This document shows, piece after piece, positions 17,508 through 25,559 of a stretch of DNA of 64,000 nucleotides. This stretch comes from WHSW01 sp963851045. Its GTDB lineage: Bacteria; Actinomycetota; Thermoleophilia; Solirubrobacterales; 70-9. Below the pieces are notes generated by a model. The model searched no databases and had not been told where the DNA came from. It saw only the letters and a program-made list of their open reading frames with translations. The DNA is taken from the NCBI GenBank assembly GCA_963851045.1, contig CAWKNC010000002.1, positions 186,001-250,000 on the forward strand, given 5' to 3'. How positions within the stretch are numbered: the stretch's first letter is position 1; the number at the start of each line of letters is the position of its first letter. A program made the translations under genes and the position numbers.

Positions 17508-17537
17508 GTGGGGTGGACGCCTGTGCGCCCACCCCAT
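17508..17537. terminator. Hairpin between convergent genes
   Basis: Stem GGGGTGG (17510-17516) pairs with CCACCCC (17529-17535), with inner CGC/GCG and a CTGT loop. It lies between the small membrane protein (ends 17494) and the IHF gene (ends 17568 on the other strand), so it can end transcripts from both sides. There is no long T-run. Confidence 0.65.
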
Positions 17538-17567
17538 TCGACCGTGCTTCTCTGACCGGCGCGCGCG

Positions 17568-17915
17568 TTACCGCGCGGGAACCGGTCGCTTCGTATCCAG
17601 GAGGGCCGCCAGCTCGTCGCGCTGGCGAGCCGTGAGCCGTCCGAGCTCGCGATTCTCGTTCAGCGCCATCGAAAACAGGAACTTCCGAGCGCGAGTACGG
17701 CCCCAGCGGCGCTGACTACGCAGCAGTTCGCCGACCGACATTGACTCAGCCTCCCACGGACACGTTCGAACGATCTCCGCCGCTCCGACGGCTCCCGCTG
17801 CGACTGACCGCTTCAGCGAGGCTCGGGCCAACCGAACGCGGTTGGCGTGTGCGAGGGCCTGCATGTGTTGCGGTTGAATCGTGGCAGGGGCAAGGGTCGA
17901 GGCAGCTTCCGTCAT
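17568..17915 (-). CDS. Actinobacterial-type integration host factor (mIHF family)
   Basis: A 115-residue nucleoid protein. Matches the actinobacterial IHF pattern: helical N-part (ANRVRLARASLKRSV), SMSVGELLRSQRRWGRTRARKFLF (the KVSALLESLPGVGKVRAKQIM-like helix-two-turn-helix) and the ELGRLTARQRDELAALL C-terminus. The usual GVG of the DNA-binding turn is altered to WGR here. ATG 17915 follows AGGAGGAG. Unlike mycobacterial mihF it is not next to gmk, so this may be a divergent second copy. Likely DNA bending; target sites unknown. Confidence 0.82.
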   Translation of the reverse strand: MTEAASTLAPATIQPQHMQALAHANRVRLARASLKRSVAAGAVGAAEIVRTCPWEAESMSVGELLRSQRRWGRTRARKFLFSMALNENRELGRLTARQRDELAALLDTKRPVPAR

Positions 17916-18180
17916 CACTCCTCCTCTGAGTGCTGGTAGGGGGTATCGAGGTATGTGGACGTCGTGGACCCAGCGAGCCAAAAAGCCCACTCTCAGGGTG
18001 CATATCGGACGCGGATCTCTCCTTCCGGGCCCTTTCGCTCCCCGCCCCGGGTCACGTACGGCGCGAGGTGAAAACTAAAGACGATCGAGGGTGCCCGTCA
18101 ACCGAAGACGGACGAATCGCGTAACAGTTCGTTCGCTCGTAGCACGCTTTTTGTTCACAACTTCGCCTTGTTCAGAACTG
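17916..18180. other. Intergenic region upstream of the IHF gene with direct repeats
   Basis: About 265 bases without a gene. It should contain the IHF promoter. The part near 18148-18175 is unusually A/T-rich for this sequence and holds TTGTTCA twice in direct orientation (18151-18157 and 18168-18174), the second continuing into the palindrome GTTCAGAAC. These could be operator half-sites. I see no tRNA, sRNA or riboswitch that I can support. Confidence 0.4.
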
Positions 18181-18258
18181 GACAAGAAGAAACACCCCCA
18201 CCAGGGGGATGGAAATCACTCCCGAGGGATGCTCCCTCGCAAACCGGGACTTCGTCCC
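18181..18258 (-). terminator. Three successive hairpins and T-tract after the SPT-like gene
   Basis: Reading on the minus strand from the stop codon: GGGAC-GAA-GTCCC (18246-18258, touching the stop), then CGAGGGA-GCA-TCCCTCG (18223-18239), then CCCCC-TGGT-GGGGG (18195-18208) followed by TTTCTTCTTG. The last is a standard intrinsic terminator; the first two are perfect short stems that may pause RNA polymerase or protect the 3' end. Confidence 0.75.
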
Positions 18259-19517
18259 TACTGCTGGCGCGGGAGATCCGGAAAGCCGGCGATCGTCGTC
18301 TCGATGATCGCCAGAGCGCGGTCGAGATGTTCGCGCTCATGGGTGGCCATCAGCGAGGTCCGAAGCAGCGCGGCGCCGGGCGGCACCGCCGGGTGGATCG
18401 CGACATTTGTGTAGACGCCGGCATCGAACAGGGCCTTCCACAACAGCGCGGCCTGGTAGTCCTCGCCGACCACCACCGGGACGACGGGGGTCGTGGCCTC
18501 GCTGCCGTCAGGGAGCGTTCCGGGTTCGATCACCACGAGGCCGAGGTCGCGAAAGCCCTGACGCAGGTAGCGCGCGTTGTCGAGCAGCCTGTCCATCAGC
18601 TCGCGTCCGTCGTTGCGGATCACCCGCAGGGCGGCGAGCGCCGCGCCTACGGCCGCTGGAACCGCCGAGGCCGTGAACACGAACGGCCGCGAGCTGAAGC
18701 GCAGGAAGTCGATGACCTCGGTGGGACCCGCAATAAAGCCGCCGCACGAGGCGAGGCTCTTGGAGAAGGTGCCCATCCGCAGATCGACCGAGTCCTCGAG
18801 TCCGAAGAGCTCGCAGCTTCCGGCGCCGCGCTCGCCGAGGACACCCACTGCGTGGGCCTCATCGACCATGAGCCGCGCGCCGTACCTGCCGCAGAGGTCG
18901 ACGATCGCCGGCAGGTCGCAAAGGTCGCCCTCCATCGAGAAGACGCCATCGACCACGACCAGGACGCCGCCGCCGTCGCCGGCGGCTCGTTCGAGCATGC
19001 GCTCGAGCTTCGCCATCTGGTTGTGGCGAAACGGCCGCAGCTTGGCGCCGGAGAGCTTGCAGCCGTCCAGGATCGAGGCGTGGTCGGCCGAATCGCAGAT
19101 CACGGTGTCCTCGGGCCCGAGGATCGTCCCGATGCAGCCCGCGTTGGCCTGGTGACCGGTGGTGAAGACGATCGCTTCCTCGGTCTGCATCCACTCGGCG
19201 AGCTCGGCCTCGAGCTCGAGGTGAAGCGGTGTGGTGCCGTTCAGCAGGCGCGAGCCGGTGAGGCCGGTCCCGTACACCTCGAGCGCTTCGCGCGCCGCTT
19301 CCTTGACTCGGGGATCCGCGGTCAGGCCGAGGTAGTTGTTGGAGCCGAGCATGATCGTCTCGCGGCCCTCCATCTCGACGATCGGACCCGCCTCCGACGT
19401 CATCACGCGAAAGTACGGGAGCAGGTCGCCCTCGCGTGCGAGCGCGAGCAGCTCGACGCGGTCGTGGTTGCGCGCCTTCTCGAAGACGTCCACGGCTGCT
19501 CTGGCGGTCTCGCTCAT
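18258..19517 (-). CDS. Alpha-oxoamine synthase, serine palmitoyltransferase-like
   Basis: A 419-residue PLP enzyme of the AONS/KBL/SPT family, condensing an amino acid with an acyl thioester. Schiff-base Lys is at about 253 in GTFSKSLAS, the PLP Asp in VDEAHAVG, the ring-stacking His in SADHASILDG. Several segments look more like bacterial serine palmitoyltransferase than BioF or Kbl: GSRLLNGT, GGFIAGP, RPFVFTAS and ALFDAGVYTNVAIHPAVPPG. ATG 19517 is chosen; upstream frame is not conserved. Divergent, 25 bp away, is a GNAT acyltransferase gene of the type paired with SPT in bacterial ceramide synthesis. No biotin genes are nearby, which argues against BioF. Confidence 0.88.
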   Translation of the reverse strand: MSETARAAVDVFEKARNHDRVELLALAREGDLLPYFRVMTSEAGPIVEMEGRETIMLGSNNYLGLTADPRVKEAAREALEVYGTGLTGSRLLNGTTPLHLELEAELAEWMQTEEAIVFTTGHQANAGCIGTILGPEDTVICDSADHASILDGCKLSGAKLRPFRHNQMAKLERMLERAAGDGGGVLVVVDGVFSMEGDLCDLPAIVDLCGRYGARLMVDEAHAVGVLGERGAGSCELFGLEDSVDLRMGTFSKSLASCGGFIAGPTEVIDFLRFSSRPFVFTASAVPAAVGAALAALRVIRNDGRELMDRLLDNARYLRQGFRDLGLVVIEPGTLPDGSEATTPVVPVVVGEDYQAALLWKALFDAGVYTNVAIHPAVPPGAALLRTSLMATHEREHLDRALAIIETTIAGFPDLPRQQ

Positions 19518-19542
19518 CGGCAGAAGTGTAGGTTCAGCGCCG

Positions 19543-20698
19543 GTGGCAGCGCCCTCGATCAGACCGGTCGCGACGAAGGCCGACCTCAAGAAGTTCATCG
19601 AGCTTCCCTATCGCCTGCGGCGCGACGACCCCCAGTGGGTGCCACCGTTGCGCTTCGAGCGCCGCCAGTTCCTCAACCGCGACAAGAACCCGTGGTTCGA
19701 GCACGCTGAGTGCGAGATGTTCCTCGCTGAGCGGGGGGACCAGGTCGTCGGGCAGGATCACCGCCCACATCGACCACCGCTGGGACGAATACCAGGGCGG
19801 GAACGACGGGATGTTCGGCTTTTTCGACGCCGAGGATGACCCGGAGGTGGTCGACGCCCTGATCGGGGCCGCCGTGAGCTGGCTGCGTGAGCGAGGCCGT
19901 GCGCGGATGCTCGGCCCGATGGACTTCACGATGAACGACGAGTGCGGAATCCTCATCGAGGGCTACGACGAGCCGTCCATGATCCTCGAGCCCTGGCACC
20001 CGCCCTATTACGCGGAGCGGCTCGAGGCGACCGGCCTCGGCAAGGCGATCGATCTCCAGATGTGGGAGCTGTGGTTCGGCAAGCTCAAGGCCGGAACCGA
20101 GCTTCACCCGCTGATTCATGCCGCGGCCGCGAAGTCCCGCGAGGAGGGCGTCGTCCTGCGCAACATGCGCCGCAAGGACATGGAGGCGGAGGTCGCACGC
20201 TTCATGGACGTCTACAACGAGGCGTGGGGCCACAACTGGGGCTTCGTCCCGATCACCGAAGCGGAGGTTCGCTTTCAGGCCAAGAACCTCAAGCCGGTGC
20301 TCGATGAGAACTGGGCGATGATCGCCGAGAAGGACGGAGAGGTCGTCGGCGCGGCGCTCACCCTGCCCGACGTCGAGCAGGCGCTGGTGAAGATGGACGG
20401 CCGCGTGCTGCCCTTCAAGTGGATCCACTTCCTGCGCCGCAAGCGCTATATCGACCGCCTGCGGGTCTTCGCGCTCGGCGTCAAGGACGACTACCAGCAC
20501 CTCGGCGTCGCGGCAGCGCTCTACGAGCGCCACGTGCAGATGGCGGCCGAGTTCGGACCAAGGGGTGGACACATGGGCTGGATCCTCGAGACCAACGACC
20601 CGATGAACCGGGCGATGGAGGGAATGGGCGGCAACGTCGTGCAGCGCTACCGCATCTACGAGCTTGCGCTCGGGGATGCCGACTTGACAAGCGTTTAA
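19543..20698 (+). pseudogene. GNAT-type acyltransferase (YghO-like), apparent frameshift
   Basis: About 385 residues if repaired. The first frame (GTG 19543) encodes FIELPYRLRRDDPQWVPPLRFERRQFL and ends AERGDQVVG; the next frame begins GRITAHIDHRWDEYQGG and runs through FGFFDAEDDPEVVDAL, MNDECGILIEGYDEP, PPYYAERLEATG to the stop. Removing one G from the GGG at 19750-19752 joins both parts into a continuous family match. The family is a two-lobed GNAT protein; bacterial ceramide synthase is, to my knowledge, of this kind. A C-terminal ALGVKDDYQHLGVAAALYERH segment is the acetyl-CoA-binding-like region. Either assembly error or recent inactivation. Confidence 0.82.
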
Positions 20699-20699
20699 G

Positions 20700-21026
20700 G
20701 TGAACTCAGTGGAAGAGCTGCTCGAAAGCGACGCGATCGAGGTGACGGCGCCTGACGGCGAGACGGCCGAGGAGACCCGCGTGAGGCCCCTCCCCGCAAC
20801 GATCGACGCGGGCTCCGACGTGTCGGCCTGGAAGGGCGAGGCCCGCACAGCGGCAATTGCCGCGGCGGGCGGTCTGGTGGCCGGTGCCGCCACCGTGGCC
20901 CTGGCCCGCGCCACACGCGGCGGCTCCTCGAAAAAGCCCGCCCGCCGGTCGCGATCGAAGGACCGCCCCGTGAAGGTCCTGGGTAGCCGTTCCTTCATCG
21001 TCGACGTCCACCTGATCGACCGCTAG
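20700..21026 (+). CDS. Small hypothetical protein with one hydrophobic segment
   Basis: A 108-residue frame starting with GTG one base after the acyltransferase stop. It has an acidic N-half, an Ala/Gly-rich hydrophobic stretch (TAAIAAAGGLVAGAATVALARA, about residues 50-70), a basic stretch (SSKKPARRSRSKDRP) and a C-terminus VLGSRSFIVDVHLIDR. Family not recognised. The tight spacing on both sides (stop TAG shares its G with the next GTG) suggests it is expressed with its neighbours. Confidence 0.6.
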   Translation: MNSVEELLESDAIEVTAPDGETAEETRVRPLPATIDAGSDVSAWKGEARTAAIAAAGGLVAGAATVALARATRGGSSKKPARRSRSKDRPVKVLGSRSFIVDVHLIDR

Positions 21027-21988
21027 TGCGCGTGCGCGCAGGGGTCGGACCACTCGACGTCGAGGTACGACCAGCGTGGCCCTACCGCCTGCGCAATCGC
21101 CTCGGCGCGGACTGGACCGCGCGCCGGCGCGGAGCGGTGATCTCGAGGCTGCTGTCGACCCCCGAGGGCCGGGTCGTGGTCCATGCATGGCAGCCCGAGA
21201 GCCAACGCGTCTGCCTGCGCGCTGCGTGCGCCGGCGACGAAACGCCGGCGACTGGGGTGGCGCTGGAGATCGCGATCGAGCGGATGCGCTTCGCGCTCGC
21301 GGTGGACGACGACCTGAGCGAGTTCGCGCGGACCTTCCGCGGCGACCCGCTGATCGGCGAGGCAATCCACCACAGTCCCTGGTATCGGCCCAAGCGGCGC
21401 CCGTGGGCGTGGGAGGCGCTTGCCTGGGCGGTGACCGAGCAGCTGATCGAAGCCCGCCGTGCCGCCGAGATCCAGCGCCGGATCGTCAAGCGCTGGGGCG
21501 GGAAGCTGGCGCCGGCTGAGCGCGCCGAGGCGGCCACCGCGGCCTGGCTCGGTCCCGGGCCGCTGCGCGACGTGCCCTCGGCTGCGGTCGTCGCCGGCAT
21601 CGCCCCGGCCGAGCTCGAGTCGTGCGACCTTGCCGCCAAGCGCGCCATCGCAATGATCCACTGCGCCCGCGAGATCGCCTCCGGGCGCGTCGACCCCGCC
21701 GATCCGAGCGGCGATAAGCGCTTGCTGAAGATCGCGAATATCGGCCCGTGGACGCTTCAGATCCTCGGCTTTCAAGGACGGGGAGAGCCCGACGCCCTTC
21801 CGGCGGGCGACCTGGCCTACATCAAGCTGGTGGGCGCTCTAGCGGGCCTCGGGCGGCGAGCCACCGTGGAGGAGGTCGAGGAGTACTTCGCCCCTTACGC
21901 GCCGTTCAGGGGCCTCGCAGGGGCCTTCGCGTTGATCCGCTGGCATGGCGCGGTTGCGTCGGGCCCCCCGCTGAAGCTCGCGGCCTAG
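21026..21988 (+). CDS. DNA-3-methyladenine glycosylase II (AlkA-like)
   Basis: A 320-residue HhH-GPD base-excision glycosylase removing alkylated purines. The helix-hairpin-helix is LLKIANIGPWTLQILGF, and the catalytic Asp is at about 262 in ALPAGDLAYIK, the usual D-x-x-hydrophobic spacing of AlkA. The N-terminal third is the AlkA-type beta domain. GTG at 21026 overlaps the preceding stop by one base (TAGTG). The gene order with lipid-type acyltransferases looks like a chance operon rather than a pathway. Confidence 0.92.
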   Translation: MRVRAGVGPLDVEVRPAWPYRLRNRLGADWTARRRGAVISRLLSTPEGRVVVHAWQPESQRVCLRAACAGDETPATGVALEIAIERMRFALAVDDDLSEFARTFRGDPLIGEAIHHSPWYRPKRRPWAWEALAWAVTEQLIEARRAAEIQRRIVKRWGGKLAPAERAEAATAAWLGPGPLRDVPSAAVVAGIAPAELESCDLAAKRAIAMIHCAREIASGRVDPADPSGDKRLLKIANIGPWTLQILGFQGRGEPDALPAGDLAYIKLVGALAGLGRRATVEEVEEYFAPYAPFRGLAGAFALIRWHGAVASGPPLKLAA

Positions 21989-21990
21989 CC

Positions 21991-23009
21991 CTACTCAGGG
22001 ATCTGGCCTGGCAGCAGCTCGTTCGTCAGCATCTGCGCTGCGGTCGGACGGGTTGAGATCAAGCCTCGGTCGGCGAAGAAGCCGGCGAACCTCTCCCACT
22101 CGCGACCTTCCATGAAGCCAAACGGCTGCGGGCCGGTGTCTGGGAGCAGCAGCGGCAGGGTTCGCTCGATCTCGGCGCGCGTCAGCTTTGGCTCCAGGCC
22201 ATCGCCGGCGGCGAGGATCGCCTCGCTCGCGAGCTCCGGGTCGCGTACGGCGAGGCGGGTGCCCCGCTCGAGCGCGGCGATGAACAGGCGGGTGGGCTCC
22301 GGGTCGTCGGCCACGTCCTCTGAGTTGGCGACGAGGACCAGCTCGTCGTAGGTGGGGATCCCCAGCTCGTTCACCGGAACGATCCGCGGGTTGCGTCCGC
22401 GCTCGGTGAGGTCGACGCCCTCGATGTTCAAAAAGCCGCCGAGCATCGCGTCGGCACGTCCCGAGAGGACCGCGGGAAGCAGCCCCAGGCCGACCTCCAC
22501 CTGGGTGACATCGCTGGTTGAGAGGTTGGCCTGGTCGAGGATCTCCTCGAGGAAGTCGGCTTGGTAGGAAATCCCCGCGGTGGCGATGGTCTTGCCCTCC
22601 AGGTCACCCACGTCGGCGATGCCCGCGGCCGGCAGCGAGATCAGCGATGTGAGGGGCCGATCGACGATCGCGCCGACAGCGACCACTGGCAAACCCTGAT
22701 CCTGCGCGAGCAGGACCTCGGGTTCGTATGAGATCGCGAGGTCGGCGCGGCCCGCTGCGACCTGGCGGATCGGGGCCGACGGGTCCGAAGGCACGACCGG
22801 ATCGACCTCGAGACCAGCCTCGTCGAAGTAGCCCTGGTCGAGTGCCGTGTAGATCCCAGCGTGGTCAGGGTTGACGTAGAAGTCGAGAGCGAGCGTGAAT
22901 GGTTCGGCGTCTCCGCCTCTGGGTTCGGACTTCTCCCCGCAGCCCGCCGCCACCGCCACGAGCGCGGCGAGGGCGCGAGCACGGCGAGCCGCCGGCCCAA
23001 GCCGCTCAC
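21991..23009 (-). CDS. Thiamine-precursor ABC transporter, substrate-binding lipoprotein (ThiY/NMT1-like)
   Basis: About 338 residues if repaired. Mature protein is an NMT1/THI5-like binding protein: ALDFYVNPDHAGIYTALDQGYFDEAGL, then GRADLAISYEPEVLLAQDQGLPVVAVGAI and GKTIATAG. From the first in-frame start (GTG 22959) only six residues precede the lipid Cys, too short for a signal. A GTG at 23009 overlaps the permease stop (GTGA) and encodes VSGLGRRLAVLA in the next frame; adding one base near 22970 gives a perfect signal ending LVAVAAGC. So a one-base deletion in the signal peptide is likely. The TPP riboswitch upstream of the operon supports a thiamine pyrimidine ligand. Confidence 0.85.
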
Positions 23010-23782
23010 GCGCCCGCCCCTGCGGATGCGCGTCCCCACCAGGCGAGGCGACGCTCGATCAGCGCCAGGGCGCCGAACAGGGTCAGCGCGAGCGCCGACA
23101 GGACGACCACGGCGGCGAACACGCGTGCCGTCTGCAGCTGGCCCTGAGCGACCAGGATGAGGTGGCCAAGGCCGTCCTCGGACCCCGCCCATTCTCCAAA
23201 GACCGCACCGATGACCGCGACGACCACGGCGATCTTGGCCCCGCTCAGAAGGAAGGGAAGGGCAGAGGGGATCTCGACGCGTCGCAGCGTCTGAGCGCGC
23301 CCGGCGTCGAGCGAGCGCATCATGCGGGTCATCTCGGGGTCGACCGAGCGGAGGCCGTCGAGCGTGTTGACGGTGATCGGAAAGAAGCAAACGAGGGCGA
23401 CGATCGCCAGCTTTGGGCCGATGCCGAATCCGAGCCAGACCACGAGGATCGGGGCGATCGCGATCACCGGGACCGTCTGCGACGCCACCAGCAGCGGATA
23501 GAAGGCGCGGCGCAGCACATCCGACAGGTGCATCACAACCGCGAACACGAATCCGAGGATCGCAGCAATCGCGAAGCCGAGTACCACCTCCTGCGCGGTG
23601 ACCCACGCATCGGCGCCGAGCAGCGCGCGGTCATCGACGAGCGCTTCGGCGATGTCGCTGGGAGCGGGGATCAGAAAGGGCTTGATCTGAAGCGCATCGG
23701 CGATCAGGTCCCAGCGCGCCGCGAGCTCCCACAGGCCGAGCAGAGCGATCACGACGATCAGCGGCGGCAGCCAGCGATTCAT
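23006..23782 (-). CDS. Thiamine-precursor ABC transporter permease (ThiX-like)
   Basis: A 258-residue permease of the nitrate/taurine/HMP subfamily (BPD_transp_1). It begins MNRWLPPLIVVIALLGLWEL and carries the EAA-type coupling loop around MMRSLDAGRAQTLRRVEIPSALPFLLSG. About six membrane segments. Its ATG overlaps the ATPase stop (ATGA), and its stop overlaps the proposed start of the binding protein. Substrate assignment rests on the riboswitch and the NMT1-like partner; by sequence alone it could also be a sulfonate-type permease. Confidence 0.9.
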   Translation of the reverse strand: MNRWLPPLIVVIALLGLWELAARWDLIADALQIKPFLIPAPSDIAEALVDDRALLGADAWVTAQEVVLGFAIAAILGFVFAVVMHLSDVLRRAFYPLLVASQTVPVIAIAPILVVWLGFGIGPKLAIVALVCFFPITVNTLDGLRSVDPEMTRMMRSLDAGRAQTLRRVEIPSALPFLLSGAKIAVVVAVIGAVFGEWAGSEDGLGHLILVAQGQLQTARVFAAVVVLSALALTLFGALALIERRLAWWGRASAGAGA

Positions 23783-24600
23783 GCGGACAGCAGCTCCAGC
23801 GCATGTTCGCGGACGGTTGCGAACTGCGGAGAGGTGACGGCCTCGCGCCGAGGACGCTGGCGTGGCGTCGGCGCGCTCAGCGTGCCCATCAATCGCCCGG
23901 GACGCGACGAGAGCACCGCGACGCGGTCGCACAGATAGAGCGCCTCCTCGACGTCGTGGGTGACGACGATCGCTGTGGCTGGTTCAGCGGTGAGCGCTTC
24001 GGCCAGCCACTCCTGCATCTCGGCGCGCGTGATCGCGTCGAGTGCGGCGAACGGCTCGTCGAGCAGAAGGACCGGCTTGCCCGCCAGCAGCGTGCGCAGG
24101 AACGCGACACGCTGGCGCATTCCCCCGGAAAGCTCCGTCGGCCGCGCCGACTCAAATCCCTCGAGGCCGAAGCGAGCAAAGAGGGGCCGTGCGATCTCGC
24201 GAGCTTCGCGCTTGGAGGTGCCGCGATTGCGCGGCGCGAGGGCGGCGTTGTCGAGGGCGGTGAGCCACGGCAGCAAGAGGTCGCGCTGTGGCATGTGCGC
24301 GCAGCGCGAAAGCCGTTCGGTCGCGAGCGCCTTCCCGCCGACTTCGATCGATCCCGTGGTGGGCTCGGCGAGTCCGCCGACGAGCTCGAGCAGGGTGGAC
24401 TTCCCGGACCCGGAGGGACCGACGAGGCCGAGCACCTCGCCGGGGGTCACCGACAGATCGATCGCGTCGAGCACCGAGAGCTCACCGAAGCGGTGCCCGA
24501 CCCCTCGAAGCTGAACCGGCGCGCCGACAGGCGTCGATGCCGCGGCTGGCTCGGGCTGGACGGATGGCTCTGAGATCTGAGCCTTCGCTGAAGTGGTCAT
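23779..24600 (-). CDS. Thiamine-precursor ABC transporter ATPase (ThiZ-like)
   Basis: A 273-residue ATPase: Walker A GPSGSGKST, Q-loop region AHMPQRDLLLPWLTALDN, signature ELSGGMRQRVAFLRTL, Walker B LLLDEPFAALDA and switch VVTHDVEEALYLCDRV. This is the nitrate/sulfonate/HMP branch. The first 28 residues are a Pro/Ala-rich lead. ATG at 24600 follows GGAGGGAG, which forms the 3' end of the TPP aptamer, so translation of this first gene of the operon should be repressed when thiamine pyrophosphate is abundant. Confidence 0.92.
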   Translation of the reverse strand: MTTSAKAQISEPSVQPEPAAASTPVGAPVQLRGVGHRFGELSVLDAIDLSVTPGEVLGLVGPSGSGKSTLLELVGGLAEPTTGSIEVGGKALATERLSRCAHMPQRDLLLPWLTALDNAALAPRNRGTSKREAREIARPLFARFGLEGFESARPTELSGGMRQRVAFLRTLLAGKPVLLLDEPFAALDAITRAEMQEWLAEALTAEPATAIVVTHDVEEALYLCDRVAVLSSRPGRLMGTLSAPTPRQRPRREAVTSPQFATVREHALELLSA

Positions 24601-24602
24601 GC

Positions 24603-24700
24603 TCCCTCCGCGCGCATTACCGCACAGGTTCGAAGGGTCAGCGCCGGGTCGTTGCCGAAGGGCGCTATCTCAGCCCGCTTGCCTGCGAGCCCCCCTGGTG
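24603..24700 (-). promoter_or_regulatory. TPP riboswitch (THI element)
   Basis: On the minus strand directly before the ABC ATPase gene. All family landmarks occur in order: GGGGGGCTC, GCTGAGAT (24674-24667), a variable stem AGCGCC...GGCGCT with its loop, GACCCTTCGAACCTG, GGTAATGCGCGCG and GGAGGGAG. The conserved 3' GGAGGGAG is also the Shine-Dalgarno site, four bases from the ATG, so ligand binding would hide it. This implies translational control, and shows that the transporter downstream serves thiamine or its pyrimidine precursors. Confidence 0.93.
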
Positions 24701-24733
24701 GTGTCCTTGGCGCCAGTTTACCCTTCGGCGCCG

Positions 24734-25447
24734 GTGGTGGGGCAAGACGACGACAGCGGGCTGCGGCCGCAGGTATACGGCGACCCACGCCCGGCGGAGT
24801 CGATGCGCCCTGCCCACGAGTGGGCGCGCACTCACGAGCCGGGCTGGACCTACTCCGCGGTCCGGATTCTGCTGACGCCCCTGGCGCTCGGCCCCTATCG
24901 ATGTCGAGCTGTCGGTCTCGAAAACGTGCCGCCACATGGCCCGCTCATCCTCGCGCCGAATCATTTCTCGAACCTCGATCACTTCTTCGTTGGCGTTCAT
25001 CTGCGACGACGGATCCGGTTCATGACCAAGTCGCAGCTGTTCGCTGCCAACGGTGCGATCGATTACCTCTTTCGCGTGTCCGGGCATTTCCCGGTCAGGC
25101 GCGGCCACGACGACGACGAGGCTTTCCTCACCGCTCACTCGATCCTCGGCCGCGGCGGCTGCGTGGGCATCTACGCCGAGGGCGGACGGTCTCGCAGCGG
25201 CGGCCTGGGACAGCCTCGGCGCGGCGTTGGGCGCCTTGCCCTCGAGTCGGGGGTGACCGTGGTACCGGTGGCAATCCACGGCTCCAGCGACGTCCGGCGC
25301 TGGCGCCGAATGCACTTCCCCAGGGTCACCGTTTCGTACGGTGAGCCGCTGACCCTCGTCCGCGACCCATCTCCGTCGCGCGATGCCCAACAGGCGGCGG
25401 CGGAGCGGATCTTCGGCCGCGTTCGAGCGCTGTACGAGAGGGAATGA
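24734..25447 (+). CDS. 1-acyl-sn-glycerol-3-phosphate acyltransferase (PlsC-like)
   Basis: About 237 residues. The catalytic HX4D motif is NHFSNLDHFF, followed by FMTKSQLFA, the FPVRRGHDDDEAF block and the substrate-binding IYAEGGRSRSGGLG. It acylates lysophosphatidic acid or a related lysolipid at the inner membrane. The start is uncertain: GTG at 24734 or 24737, or ATG at 24803, all beyond the riboswitch on the other strand. The open frame continues upstream across the riboswitch but is not coding there. Divergent from the thiamine transporter. Confidence 0.88.
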   Translation: MVGQDDDSGLRPQVYGDPRPAESMRPAHEWARTHEPGWTYSAVRILLTPLALGPYRCRAVGLENVPPHGPLILAPNHFSNLDHFFVGVHLRRRIRFMTKSQLFAANGAIDYLFRVSGHFPVRRGHDDDEAFLTAHSILGRGGCVGIYAEGGRSRSGGLGQPRRGVGRLALESGVTVVPVAIHGSSDVRRWRRMHFPRVTVSYGEPLTLVRDPSPSRDAQQAAAERIFGRVRALYERE

Positions 25448-25489
25448 GCAAACCGCAAACTTGGCTGGGTAGGGGCGGGGATCGCAACT

Positions 25490-25528
25490 GTGGAGATTCC
25501 GTCACGACAGTCGTTACTAGATCTCCAC
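25490..25528. terminator. Nested hairpin between convergent genes
   Basis: GTGGAGAT (25490-25497) pairs perfectly with ATCTCCAC (25521-25528), and the inner part holds ACGAC-A-GTCGT. It lies between the PlsC gene (ends 25447) and the vWA gene (ends 25560), suitable as a two-way terminator. There is no T-run, so an unrelated structured element is possible. Confidence 0.55.
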
Positions 25529-25559
25529 GGTTCGTCGACCGCAGTTCGCAGGTGAGCGG

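Noticed and set aside
18190..18260. Possible cyclic-di-GMP riboswitch, because of GGGA and GCAAA segments
   Set aside because: Conserved GEMM positions do not line up on either strand; the hairpins are better explained as a terminator after the SPT-like gene.
18168..19709. 513-codon plus-strand frame across the SPT-like gene
   Set aside because: Antisense shadow; composition is Arg/Glu/His-rich with no family pattern, while the minus strand encodes a clear PLP enzyme.
19743..19755. Programmed ribosomal frameshift in the GNAT gene
   Set aside because: The site is a plain GGG within GTCGTCGGGCAGG, with no slippery heptamer or obvious stimulatory structure; an indel is simpler, particularly with similar breaks elsewhere.
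22641..23606. 321-codon minus-strand frame overlapping the binding protein and permease
   Set aside because: It is a third-frame shadow; only its short segment near 22970-23009 matters, as the lost N-terminus of the binding-protein signal peptide.
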